Under the pieces are notes generated by a model. The model saw only the letters and a list, made by a program, of their open reading frames with translations, ran no database searches and had not been told where the DNA came from. A DNA stretch of 64,000 bases from Ulota crispa (Eukaryota > Streptophyta > Bryopsida > Orthotrichales > Orthotrichaceae). Numbering within the stretch: the first letter of the stretch is position 1; every line of letters starts with the position of its first letter. The position numbers and the translations under genes are program-made. The stretch spans positions 20,130,358-20,194,357 of the forward strand of contig OY987244.1 in the NCBI GenBank assembly GCA_963920765.1, in the 5' to 3' direction. This document shows positions 1 to 10,984 of this stretch, one piece after another.

Positions 1-242
1 TTCGACGCGAATGCCAGAGTGACGGCGGGGTTCAGATGAGCGCCAGAAATGTGGCCCACCGCGAACACCATCATCATCACAGACAACCCACCGGCCGTGG
101 CGAATCCCAGCAACGTCAGGTCGCCATTGCTGTTTTTGTCAGCAACTGCCGTGCCGCATGCGCTGAACATGATGAGGAACACCGCCACCATCTCTGCTGT
201 CGCCTGCCATTCAACAACAGCAAGCACCAAATGATCCAGCAT
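1..242 (-). CDS. NIP-type aquaporin, 5' part only (runs off the left edge)
   Basis: Read on the minus strand, this stretch encodes a first membrane helix (WQATAEMVAVFLIMFSACGT), a short loop, a second helix and then GHISGAHLNPAVTLAF, which contains the first NPA box of the aquaporin fold. GHISGAHLNPAVT is typical of nodulin-26-like intrinsic proteins, which carry water, glycerol and small uncharged solutes such as boric or silicic acid across membranes. The second NPA half lies beyond base 1, so selectivity residues cannot be read. An in-frame ATG sits at 240-242, but the sequence just before the conserved part also fits a 3' splice site (AG at 204-205), so the coding exon may begin at 203 with the N-terminus in an upstream exon. 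The motif identity is strong; the start and subtype are not. Confidence 0.8.
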   Translation of the reverse strand, partial: MLDHLVLAVVEWQATAEMVAVFLIMFSACGTAVADKNSNGDLTLLGFATAGGLSVMMMVFAVGHISGAHLNPAVTLAFAS

Positions 243-2938
243 GCAATGCAAAACACGAAACATATTCCGGATAGAAGAAGAGCTTGTCTGACAAGATGCA
301 TACCATTCTCAGCACTCTGACATACGGTGGGCTGGCAAGCTGACGCCGTTCCTCCGCCATTGCTGCTAGCTTCTTAGTACCTTGACGATCCTGCATCAGC
401 GGCACCTCCAACAAACACTAATGTGACAATTCCTCGTTAATTCCACATCTGTTACATGGTTTCGAGCTGATATAATTCAAGGTGGGAGGTGGTACCGCAT
501 GATCATCCGCTTGAGGCTCCTCCATAGTAAAGGTTGCCAAAGTCTGGCTTTCTGATCGATCGATAAAGTTTGTGTGAGAGCATAAAGCCTGGTCCGCATA
601 TACTTCCTTGCTCCGTGGATAACCGATTCACGAGCTCTCTTCAGTTGACGCTCATCACCTGCATGCCGGTCTCCTTTTGCTTTTTGCTTAATGGGTTGGA
701 CCACCGTGGATGAATTATGATCTAGATCGATAAGAACTGGACTGGCGAGAGAACTGCTGCGTCTCCATCTCCACAAAAGTCCAGAGGATGGCCATAAGCA
801 TGACGGAGCGTCGCTGTCACCCCTTTTTGATTATGAAGTAACTCAGCGAAGGATTATTATGGTTTATGTTAATTTTTTTATTCAAATCTGAATGAGACAA
901 TGGTGCAATCTGAGGCCACCTAACTTTGATTCGAGTGCAGGATTCAGCTCAATTCATGCCAAGCGCATGAAGGGGTGTAGTTGTTCATCGGCCTAAGTTT
1001 GTGTTATCCTGTGCTGTAGGTGGAGCACGGTTTAGGAAGAGAAAATTAATGCTAGAGTTGCTTCATGTTATCCTGCGCATGATCACTCAATCAGGAAGTT
1101 AGGCTGCTTTTTATCAATCTCTCAGGTGGTAGCACCCTTGTTTGGTCGCTGCCATCTGAACTCTTGGCCCTGAAAGTGAAAAGAATGAAGCTACGCAATT
1201 TTGATTTTAGCAACCTATAACCAGTTTGCCTTTGTGGTAGCTAGGGCACGTTAAGACATTGGTACAGTAACTGAAAGACCAAATTAAAGTCTGCACCTCT
1301 GGTATGTGTACGATACACCTTGTAACTTTGTAAGCCCTACACATTCTAGTAGGCATTTTACAAGTATCTCTGTGAAACTCAGACCACTCATTATTTTTCT
1401 TCTTTGGCTGACTAAAAGTTATCCTCTTCTAATTATGTGTGTTCTTCAATCCCATTGAAATTGGCAAAGTTCACTAATTGGATTGGGTGTTTTTATGAGA
1501 ATACAATCTGATTGGATCATACATTTACAATATCTTTTGGTGGAAGGTAGGAGACTTACATTTAGCAATAGGGCTTCCACCTTAGCTTTTTTAGATGACT
1601 TATAGAGCCAACTTGGTGGGATTTCATTATGAATGCACACAAAAGTATCCAAACATCCAAGGTGGGAGTATGAGGTTGTTGCAAGAAAAACTTGTCCTAT
1701 TTTTTGTCTCCTTGGTTTTTGGCAGGTGGTTTTTGGCTCCTAACTTTTGCATTCCAAGTTTGTATGACTTAAAACTTCAGAGGAAGATATATGTAATAGT
1801 TAGGCACATTGGGTAATTTTTTGGATTTTTTTAAAATTAGTACATTATTTTTAACAGCCCCCAAAAGTCTACCTTGGCCATTTTGGGGGATTTTAGTACT
1901 ATTTTGTACCCTAAAATGCAAATCTGAAAGTCAAAATTGAAAAACAAGTTCCTTTACTTAAGTTACATAATCCTACCAAGGATAGTTCGGAAATAGTAAA
2001 GTATCCACCTTCTACATGTGCTCAAAGTGCACTACTTTTGCGCAAGTGCACATAATACAATTTTTTTTTCCAAAAGTAAATTTAATGAAAAAGGAGCACC
2101 TTCAAATTAGGAAAAATTGCCAGATTTTTGTTTGTTTTTTTGAATTTTTTTTACTATTTTCTAAAAAGCAATACGCAAGTTGTCCTTTTTTTGGTGTTTT
2201 TTATTGCTCTATTTTTGTGCGTAAATTTTAGATTTTTTTTTCTAAGTTTGAATTTTCTCTAGTATGCTATTTTAAATGCTTTAAAAGTTATCCATACTAT
2301 ATTTTATTTAAAAGTATATATTCCAAAAGCTCACAATATTGTAGTACTGAGACTATTTGAGATAAAATTGATACATCTTTCTTGCAACTACTCTATGAGG
2401 AATTAGAGGCTATTGATTGTATCAAATTACCTATATTGGTGCAATTATAATTAAAACGAGAGGGAGTCCTCTATAGGAAGGCATGAAACCATTTTCCATG
2501 GAAAGAGGTAGATAACCATTCTCCATAGAGGAGACAACATTGTAATACTTTTGATTGGTCAATAACCTAACCAAATTACCTTTGAAGATTTTTAATTAAA
2601 ACACAATTTTTTTGTTAGTTCTAAGTAGAGGTTTTGGAGTATTTTGCATATCATATAAACACTTAGGGAGGGTAGTGAGCGATAGCAATAGAAAACTACC
2701 TGCAAACTAATAATATGGCGCCTAAAAAACATTTGAGATAAAAATTATAACTTGCTTTTTTATACTATAGGATACAAAAACGCCATGACATGTCTTCAAA
2801 CTACTACAGGGTATAAAAAAAAAATCTAGTTAGAAAAAAATTAAACCTAATATATCCTCTTTTTTATTCTTTTTTTGGGCTAAAAGTGTTAAATGATGTT
2901 GCCTTGTAAGTGACATATTCAAGGTGTTCAATAATTTT
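243..2938. other. Spacer upstream of the aquaporin; no recognised gene
   Basis: About 250-850 is moderate in GC and may hold the promoter, 5' UTR or a first exon of the aquaporin gene; a 99-codon minus-strand frame at 477-776 has no motif I recognise, and its possible donors do not match the phase of the aquaporin exon. From about 1400 the sequence is very AT-rich with long T runs and no coding signal. A short inverted repeat (CCCCCAAAAG near 1859 and CATTTTGGGGG near 1880) is present. Confidence 0.5.
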
Positions 2939-3343
2939 AGGGAGCAACTAGGCAAACACCCCCAATTGCTACGTGGACACCCCCCATAGCCCAACGTATT
3001 AAATTTGAGATTATTATTACCTTGAAATATGAAATAAAATCAAAGCAATAATTTTGCATACATTTGCGTTTACAAGCATTGCAAACATACAATAGATTTA
3101 CCTCGTTTGTGACACAGTTAGGAGTTAAACTAGTAAATGAAGGGAGTAGTTGGTTTAACTCTTGACCGTGTTAAAAAGAGTTAGATTTGTTGTATGTTTG
3201 CAATGCTTGTAAATCCAAATGTACGCAAAATTATTGCTTTGATTTTATTTCATATTTTGAGGTAATAATAATCTCAAATTTAATAAGCTAGGCTATAGGG
3301 AGTGTCCAAGTAGCAATTGGGGGTGTTTGCCTAGTTGCTCCCT
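2939..3343. mobile_element. Fold-back MITE, about 405 bp, arms about 170 bp
   Basis: The left arm starts AGGGAGCAACTAGGCAAACA and the right arm ends with its near-perfect reverse complement. Both arms continue as inverted copies through a shared AT-rich part (TTATTATTACCTTGA / inverse) and the motif AAGCATTGCAAACATACAA, leaving only a short central loop. It encodes nothing. Flanks are A/T-only, so the target-site duplication cannot be fixed (possibly 3 bp, TTT). The high arm identity suggests a fairly young non-autonomous DNA transposon; the superfamily is not assigned. Confidence 0.75.
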
Positions 3344-4212
3344 ATTTATATACCTTCCTACTAAATGAGTGTCATTGAGAATTTTTATTGTAGATACAAT
3401 AGTAGTATTAACTATAGTTCTTTGTTAAGTTCTAGTTGTAAATAGTCATTAGTGGGGGGAAAAAATTTCAAAGAAATATAATGTAGGATAGAAATTGTAG
3501 TAGAATTTTTTTAATCTAAATTATCATATCATTTATTCATATTAATTTAGTATTATAAGTAATGCAAGCCCCTTTTCTAATAACCCAAAGTAGAAAATTA
3601 GATAATGATAGTGTGTTTAAAAGAAGAAAAAAAAAAAGCAATACCCTCTAAAAAATACTTGGTGTTTGCATCTATCCCCTTATTTTTTTACAAATTGACC
3701 CCAAGTATAAACATCATTGACATCGTCAATGCAGCCCATGGATAGATCTAATTGAGTCATATTTTGACATTGTCTTGGATATATAATAGAATTTGAAGAA
3801 TCAATAAGAAAGTGTAGTAAGGTAGGTGGAACATGACTTGAACAAACTTTCGACAATTTATTTTTATCTCAGAGGCGAGGCACTCCAATAGATAACAAAT
3901 AAGTAGTATTAATACTCTAAATGAATAAAACAAAAAGAGTTTTACAAGAGATTTTGTAAGTAGAATTTTAGTCATATCATAAAAAGGACGGAATTGTATC
4001 ATCTATATTAATAAAAGAATAGCCATCAGTTAGTTAGGGCTTATCATGTAATAGCATTTGATTAGTTAGGGTCGAGCATAAGTTAGGTTTGGGCATGACT
4101 AGGATCAAAAAGGTGTAAATGGATAAAGTAAAATCACCTATGACTCTCTTTTATCTGCTTCACTAGACGTTAACAACAAGTCACTGACAATTGTACCACA
4201 ACTTTCTCTTGG
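3344..4212. other. AT-rich spacer, nothing recognised
   Basis: Low-complexity AT-rich DNA. A short minus-strand frame at 3757-4002 has no motif and AT-driven composition. Confidence 0.4.
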
Positions 4213-4388
4213 CCAAGAGAGGGCACAGGGATAAGGGGACACGGGAATTAGGGGGCATGAGGATAAGGTGGCACAAGGATAAGGGGACACGGGGATAAGA
4301 GGGCACGAGGATGGGAGGATACGGGGATAAAGGAGCACAGGATATGGGGGCACAAGGATCAGGAAGCACAAAGATAGGGGGTGGGGGG
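4213..4388. repeat. Minisatellite of about 17-18 bp units, G/A-rich on the plus strand
   Basis: About ten degenerate units resembling GGGGCACAGGGATAAG follow each other, with variants such as GGGACACGGGGATAA and GGGCACGAGGATGGG. Purine bias on one strand is strong. Two overlapping minus-strand reading frames (Pro/Ser/Cys/Leu-rich) are produced by the repeat and are not taken as genes. Confidence 0.8.
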
Positions 4389-5344
4389 CATAAACCCGTC
4401 AATACGATGGGCAATATACTAGTATATTGATAAATTAATATCTATTAAGTTCATATAACCATGCTCTGCCTAGTCACAGTAATTTCACAACTTTCATCAA
4501 ATTTGTAATTTTGCCATGAGACATTAAAGAGCATATCAATGTGATAGTTGTATACAGATATGAAAGTGCAGCTTGTTATAACACCGCTCAGTAATGATGA
4601 CAAATGTCAATAACCAACGCATACATTTTGTTTTATTTTTTCTCTTGAATGACTTATCTCTGTTTTCTTTCTTAATTCCCAAAACAATTGGGAAATCTGA
4701 GCCCAAAATGATCAAAAATTGTGATATTTCAAAAAGAGAGTTAGTAGCAATTTTTTGGGTTTTTCTTTTTGTAATTGATTGTACAATGCAAAAGCTTCTT
4801 TTTTTTTGTTGTCCCTAAAACATTATTTTCAAACTCAAATTCTTTATTGTTGACAAGATTATTGAATTTGGAGATGGGATGTTTTATTTTGGGCACAAAA
4901 AAAAGAGGAAATCTAATTTCAAAAGCATGCAACTTTAAATCTTGTACTCTTGTATCTAATGACTCTTGGCACGACACTTTCTTTTGCTAATGTTGAGAAT
5001 GAGAACATTGACATGCCGTGTTGCTAGTGGCTGTCAGAGCTTTTGTCCTTCTTCGCATGTGAAACTTCTCAGCGTCCCATTTTTCTCTTCCAAAGGTGAA
5101 GAATGGAGTGGAGAATGAGTTAGCATGTGCACTTCTTACCATGGTTTGCTTGTTGTCCCTGTTTGTGAATCACTTTTCACCTTGACTCTTTTTGCTCCTC
5201 CACTTGCTAGGCATGCTTTCTTTCTCTAAGTAAACCATTCTCCATCACACACAAATGGGGTGTCACAGCACCTTCGCGAAGAACAAGCTCCTATTGGTTC
5301 CTACTTTCACTCAGTCGATTCTTAATCTCCATTCTCTTTTCATT
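4389..5344. other. AT-rich spacer, nothing recognised
   Basis: Frames on both strands at 4594-4990 are short and of biased composition. No motif, RNA gene or clear repeat boundary was seen. Confidence 0.4.
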
Positions 5345-5467
5345 CTTCAAGAAGCCGTGACTACCCTTATTGTTAAAGACTATGAAAAACAACATGTACA
5401 ACAAGAGTACATTTAAGAAGGTGGACAAGTTTAGAGCTTGAGAGTTTCTAGAACCTCCTACCTTAGG
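5345..5467 (-). mobile_element. Partial copy of the TAAGGTAGGAGG repeat family (inverted)
   Basis: Read on the minus strand this starts TCCTAAGGTAGGAGGTTCTA and continues with the same order of motifs (CTCTAAA, CCACCTTCTTAAATGTA, TGTACATGTTGTTTTTCATAG) as the left end of the copy at 5529-5877. It is a truncated copy lying head-to-head with that one. Confidence 0.55.
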
Positions 5468-5528
5468 ACAGCTCGCCATTTATTATTCAAATACTCTTCA
5501 TGCACCGCCTTCATAGAGCATCTCTATG

Positions 5529-5877
5529 GTAAGGTAGGAGGCTCTAATTCGGACCAGGCTCTAAAATGGACCACCTCCTTAAATGTATTTCATGTGTACA
5601 TGCTGTTTTTCATAGGTTTCAAAAATGTACAAGCAGTGTACAGTTGAGGAGGTGGTCCATTTTAGAGCCCTATGACCTTTTGCCTTCAAAATTTCATAAC
5701 TACCAGTCCACAAAGCTCAGAAAAATATGAAACAACTTGGGTTAGATGTTAATTCCTCTTGTCTTTCAAGGAAAATTTACTGAAAATTATTTCAAAAAGT
5801 TTCACCTCCTCAAAATTCAATTTCAGCTCTTAAGTGGTACATTTATGAGCCTCCTACCTTAGTACAGTAAAACTTTT
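5529..5877 (+). mobile_element. MITE of the TAAGGTAGGAGG family, about 350 bp
   Basis: The left end (GGTAAGGTAGGAGGCTC) is matched by an inverted right end (GAGCCTCCTACCTTAGTAC). It also has internal inverted parts: AAATGGACCACCTCCTTAAATG near 5572 and GAGGAGGTGGTCCATTTTAG near 5645. Ends of the form TA-AGGTAGGAGG would fit a TA target duplication, as in Tc1/mariner-type MITEs; this is inferred. Related copies: 5345-5467 and 18640-18885. Confidence 0.55.
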
Positions 5878-8095
5878 TTAAATTAACATGGTTGGGACCC
5901 CAAGAATTAGATTAATTTAAGTAAGTTATTAGTTAATTTTGTGAAAATGTAAGTGAAGTGACCTTGACCTAAATAGCACCAAAGAGCATTACTACTATTG
6001 AATTAATTGATTTGGTTTATGACTTACATGACTTACATGACTTACATGACATTGAAATTTGTGTTATATATTAGATTATAGACATTACCAGTTTAAAGGA
6101 TGTTGGTTTAGAGGAGTGTCTTGTATGGTCTTGTTGAACGCTCCACCTTCCCGGGGCCAGATCGGGCCGGGTCGGGCTGGGTCCATGCGCACAGCCGTGG
6201 CTTTCTCGACCCGTTCACACTGTCACCTTCCCCGCTCCTCTCGCCTCGCAAAGCGCAAGTCCAGCTTCGTGTGTCCGACTGTCCATTCCAATTATTTGAG
6301 AATTCCAGTAGAGCGCTCCATCGCCGAGACTTCCGTCTCTACACGCAACACTCAATCTGAGAAGGTGTTCTCAAGCCAAGCGGCGGTGCTTTGTAGTGAA
6401 TTTTGTGATCCGTTCACATGTCTGCGCAATTCGGGACCCGAATTTTGACCTATTTTTAGTTGCAGTTCGCAGTTCAGCCAAATTGTAGTAAGTTAGCTTT
6501 AGTTATGGAACCGCAGTTGCGAGAGGTTGGAGTGCGCTTGTAGTGGCGAAGAAAATTTTGATCGATTCGTGGCGTTAGTTCAAGTCGGAGGTCGATCTCC
6601 ACCGACTCATGCTTTCCCGCGGAGCATCCAAATAGGTCAGTTCATTCTTTAACTCTTGCTAATAAGACGTTGGAAACGAAAAAATCCGATGAGAAGAGGC
6701 ACTACGCAATTTTGCGCCTGATTGAGTTGCATATAGTGTAGAGGATACTTTTGCATCACTTTGAGCATTTTGATGTATGTATGTAGGAGTGCGATTTTTG
6801 GGAGACGAGTAGAGCTAGATCACTTTGCAGTAGAACTGCAAAATCTGTTGAGAAGAAATTGTTATCACCTTGTATGATTTCTTATGCAATTGCAAAGCGG
6901 GAGGGCGTAGTTCGCTAGTAGTGAGAGTCGACGATACTGTTGCTATTGCAACCTCCGTGGCCCTTAGACATTCAGCCAAGTCATGCTCACACTGTTTATG
7001 AATAAGTCCAACCAAGTGAATGAACAGATGAGTTGCAATGGTACAGGAGAAGGGATCAGGGTCGTAATCGTTTTAGGTGCCTCTGCTTCAGGTTCTGATT
7101 ATCCGTAGTTGTATTGCTGGAGGAGAAAGAGCATGGCAAATGAATTTGCTACATTTGCCCTAAATTTTTAGTCGAACTGGCCGATCTTGCAGGGTTTAGT
7201 GAAACTGCTTACCTGCCTTCTGAATGACGCTACTGCGCAGACCAGTTAACCGAGTTTCGTAATTATGGATCGACTTCAAATTCTGAATTTGAGAAATTTA
7301 CTTTTGAGGCTAAGTATGTGTGGATTGTTTCACGCTTGTGTCGAACAACGGATGGTTTGCTTCAGGATGGTAAAAGTCGCTGTAAAAGAGGTGACTCGAG
7401 TATGGAACGGAATACTTGGCCTTCAGGATCAGATGGAAGGCAGCTTCATGAGATTTGCATGTCAGCTTCAGGCTCGCAGAGGCGCACAAGATCCATCCAT
7501 TCCAATGGTGTGGGCATTGCGAGGACTCAAGGTATGGAGCTTGTTTGCGAAATGGCTACATGTGTTAATGCTGACGTGCCTCCTGGAATCCAAATTTGAC
7601 TCTTTGGAGTTTGATCTTAGGGTTGCTCAGTTTGGGGTATGGCAGCTTTGGCACAAAATTATAAGATTTAACCGCTTGTCTGTGTGCCTCTCCCTATTTC
7701 TTTCGTGAACTCTTAGAAGCTGGCATGGGTGCTTACTTCTTCTTTGATCTATCATTCACACAAAAATAGTTCATATGAGGGGGTGTCAGAGCTTGCGACT
7801 CGTACCGCAAGATTTCACTGTTTATTTCCATTTTGAGTCCTGCGCAATCCTAAGCTCCACAATCTCATCCCAGAAACACTAATCTTGCTTAGAGTTTTCA
7901 AATTTCAAGCATTATGTCTTATTGCAGAACAGAAAGCTCATAATCTGACACTCTTTATTGGGCTTGGCACACGCAGGCAACGACACCACACACGAAGACT
8001 GGACATATGTGCAAGAGAGTCTACCACAAGAACGTCTTCTCGCACATCATTGTGGGACGGGGATTTTCCATCGGCGTCAGTCACGAGACCAGGAA
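5878..8095. other. Probable promoter and 5' leader of the F-box/SEL1 gene
   Basis: From about 6130 the sequence turns GC-rich (CCCGGGGCCAGATCGGGCCG) and loses the low-complexity AT character, which fits a promoter and untranslated first exons. Open frames here (for example 6059-6448 and 7265-7708) contain no recognisable domain and overlap each other, so they are read as leader or intron sequence. Confidence 0.35.
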
Positions 8096-9714
8096 ATGTA
8101 TCCAGCACATGAGAATGTGACACCGTCATACCAAATTCCAGCTGCCATTGGCTCACCTTTGAGTAGGATGAGCGGCATTAGTCCCGATGATTCCCGGGGG
8201 TTGGTGAAAGATTTTTTGGTTCTCCACAGAAGATTTTGGACAGAAAAGCACGAGAATAGGCCCAAGGGTGTGAAGAATAGCTCAGGAACTTTTCGGACTT
8301 CTGTTGAGGCGACTACATCCTCTGATACAACCACTACTGCAGCCATATCTTTGCCTTTTGATGTTCTGCATCGTATTGCTGGGTCGTTTTCATGGCATGA
8401 CCTTTGGTCTGCTACATGTGCGTGCAAGACGTGGAATAAGGCCCTCGCTCCACTGCGAGAAGGAATGTATTTTTTACACTGGGGTAAAAAATTTAAACAC
8501 GGCCATGGTGTAGCCAAAAACCTGGACAAGACTCTGCATTTGTTCACCAAGGGTGCTGTTCGTGGATGTGCTGCTGCTATGGCGGATGCAGGCCTGCTGC
8601 TTTAGGAATTGGTTAGTTCGTTATCATGCTTGTTCACGCTGCTTCTCGTTTTTTGCACTTTGATAAGATGCATAAGTTTATTGATTCACACAGCAGCCAG
8701 CTTTTGTTGAATACAAATTTGTGAGAGTATTCCTTCTGTGAGCATCTGTTTGAGTGTTAAAGGAACCGATGTTGTTGACTGTTTAGGGAGGCGTGATGAG
8801 GAGATGAAATGGTACAAGCAAGCTGCAGAGCTAAGACATCCAGCTGGAATGTGCAACTTGGGTCTTGCTTACCTACAAGGTTGGTTTTCTTCTTCGCTAC
8901 TCTTAAAGATAGATGAGCAATAGGGCTGGGTGCCGGAAGATACTAATGCTTCATGTTTTTTTAAATCATTTCCTTGACAGATTTCAGTAACCCGGTAGAA
9001 GCAGTGAGGTGGCTTCGTATAGCAGCCAAGGATGGTCATGCTCGGGCGCAGTACAGCTTAGCGTTATGTCTCCGGCAAGGCAGGGGAGTTGAGTGCAACG
9101 TTCAGAAAGCTGTGAGTCCTCAACCATTTTATTCCAAGATTTCTGGTCTGAAATTCATGACCATGAACTGTGAAGCTCGGTGATATGGTAGAGGACACCA
9201 AAACCTTAGGTACCTGATCCCGTCTCCTATTCTATACTAATAACTTGTCTATTCATACACTTGGCTGGACTCCTCTGCAAGTGGTGTAAGCATGACCCAC
9301 CCAGCTAAATGTTTACTACCACCAATCTTTGAATGACAATGAGGTTGTCTTTTGTCGCTTGTACTGGTCTACAACCTCGCACTATTGAAATTGCGTAAGA
9401 AAAACATGCATAGAAATGTAAATTTGACCTCTACATTTCCGGATTTCGTACCTCAAATTAATTTCTTACAGCTCTATAAATTTCCCAAAAATCATACTGC
9501 TTCATATGTTAAATCATTCAAACTGATGCAACAGTGTACTCTACTTTCAATTCTGCTGTCCAACGATAACTTGCGTTTGGAATTTTGACCAGTTGAGCCT
9601 GTATAACCACTGCACACGGCAGTATGCTGATATGCCACGTTGATGCAGGCCTGGTGGTACTTACAGTCTGCAGAGGGAGGCAGCTCTCGGGGTATGTACA
9701 ACACCGCTTTGTGA
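8096..9714 (+). pseudogene. F-box / SEL1-repeat protein gene, broken and 3'-truncated
   Basis: Four coding blocks match the plant F-box-SEL1 family (Arabidopsis At1g70590 type), putative substrate adaptors of SCF ubiquitin ligases. The first (8096 to about 8605) has a Ser/Thr-rich N-terminus, the F-box (LPFDVLHRIAGSFSWHDLWS, then ATCACKTW) and GKKFKHGHGVAKN. Then come 8787-8879 (EEMKWYKQAAEL, CNLGLAYLQ), 8981-9111 (AVRWLRIAAKDGHARAQYSL) and 9649-9714 (AWWYLQSAEGG, GMYNTAL). Splice sites are good around blocks 2-4. At the end of block 1 a TAG stands where the family has Trp (DAGLLL then stop), and the phase does not match block 2, so a substitution plus a 1-base shift is likely. Block 4 runs into TGA at 9712-9714, and the last SEL1 repeats of the family were not found. 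It is a recent pseudogene, or the assembly has errors here. The start is provisional; an alternative ATG lies at 8168. Confidence 0.7.
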
Positions 9715-9722
9715 TTTGCACT

Positions 9723-10017
9723 GAATTTGAACCAATGACCGAAAAACCCTAAAAAGCCATGAAATCCTAACGAACTAAGAAGCTCAAATCGGATAGCTAA
9801 GTAGAGGAGGATTATTCTTTGTCCATTTTCTTTGTTTTACCAGTCATTTTCCATTTCGAACTTTTCACAGACATGGCAATTGTAGAATAGTGCATGTGCG
9901 CTAGTTTCCTTTTACCTTCAGCATCATTTTGCATTCCAGAATTGCTCGAGATTCAAACCAATGACCAGGAAACCTAAAAAGCCAAAATTCCTAACGAACT
10001 AAGAAGCTCAAGTCGGA
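9723..10017. repeat. Direct duplication, about 70 bp, two copies (9723-9793 and 9951-10017)
   Basis: Both copies contain ACCAATGACC, CCTAAAAAGCC and CCTAACGAACTAAGAAGCTC in the same order and spacing, followed by a similar GTAGCTAA/TTAGAGGAG tail. They bracket the junction between the truncated F-box gene and the following exon and may mark the rearrangement point. Confidence 0.7.
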
Positions 10018-10043
10018 CGTCATGTTTCCTCGTAGCTAATTAG

Positions 10044-10378
10044 AGGAGAGAGAGGAATTGTGAGGGAGGAGACCTTGGGAGATACCGGGGATATAGAATC
10101 TCTTTTCCAGGAGGCTGGTGAAAATGAGGCTCTTCTCACTAACGAGCAAGCGATGCAGCAGGCTAACCAATCGGTTGTGCGCAATGTTCCACCACATGAT
10201 GTTTCTGCCAAGACACCGCAAGGGGCTTACCCTCTTGACCAGGTTATCCCGGGCAAAGAATGGAAGAACTTGGATGTGCATGAGTTGAAGGCAGCAGCTA
10301 AGAAGCCCAAAGATGAAGAAGCACTTCGCCAGCAGAAGGGTCCGACCTTTATTTGTTCTCGTCTTCGAAGGATCAGAG
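10044..10378 (+). pseudogene. Isolated exon, possibly RNA polymerase I A49-like
   Basis: One open exon bounded by a possible acceptor (TAG before 10044) and a good donor (AGAG then GTGAGG at 10379). It encodes an acidic stretch (GDTGDIESLFQEAGENEALL) followed by AYPLDQVIPGKEWKNLDVHE and a basic end (RLRRIRG). The YPLD-x-IIP-x-EW pattern recalls the plant RPA49-like subunit of RNA polymerase I. This is recognition by eye and weak. No first or last exon was found nearby, so it is a gene fragment or part of a chimeric gene. No in-frame ATG is seen at its start. Confidence 0.3.
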
Positions 10379-10984
10379 GTGAGGTACCCAGCCAACTTTC
10401 CGGTTTGTGTTTTAGTTTTCTTGTTTCTTGTTGTGTTGTTAATCTGCTCATGTTGACGTGGAGACGCAACGGGACGACGACCTGCATCACCCACGGGTGA
10501 GTATTTTAGACTCGAGCCGCTCCCGCCCCAGCCGCTCCCGCTCTCCTGTCAGACAAACAAGCAGAGAAGAGCAGAGAGAAAGAAGAGCAAGGCAAGAGAG
10601 GAGAGAGAGACTTACCTCGAGAGCCGATAGAACGAATGAGAGGGTTGATTCTAGGCTGGTATTTATTGTGAAGCTTTCCAATTACGAACCAATGGAATGA
10701 CGTGACAAAGCTTTGTAGACACTGATCGTACTGGTGCAAATTTGTTTCACTTGAGGTGTCATGTCATGTGGCGCCACCTCAGTGAGAGTCCTGCGATTTT
10801 GAGTTCGCAACTTGGTTGGAATTGCTTGGAGCACAAGGCATTAAAATCATCCATTTTAAGTAGGAACTAAAGCGTCATCCATCCAAATGCACACAAAGAA
10901 ACGGGAATAGTCCATTTGAACTATTCATTTTATTGATTACACTATACATTAATTTGTATGTGCTTTAACTAATAAAGCTAGCAA
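10379..10984. other. GC-rich stretch, then AT-rich spacer
   Basis: At 10500-10640 there is a purine-rich strand bias (AGAGCAGAGAGAAAGAAGAG) that looks like a 5' UTR or its complement. Frames in both directions are Arg/Ser- or Leu-rich with no domain. The boundary with the transposon block lies near 10985. Confidence 0.3.

Noticed and set aside
477-776. A 99-codon frame as first exon of the aquaporin gene
   Set aside because: Possible donors do not match the phase of the downstream block and no NIP N-terminal motif is visible.
4138-4414. Pro/Cys-rich minus-strand reading frames
   Set aside because: Produced by the minisatellite; two frames of the same repeat are open, so there is no coding selection.
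6059-6448. A 129-codon frame in GC-rich sequence
   Set aside because: No domain; more likely the untranslated leader of the F-box gene.
10487-10740. Arg/Ser-rich (RS-like) protein on the plus strand
   Set aside because: The SRSRPSRSRSPVR look comes from a purine-rich repeat; opposite frames are equally open and no exon context exists.
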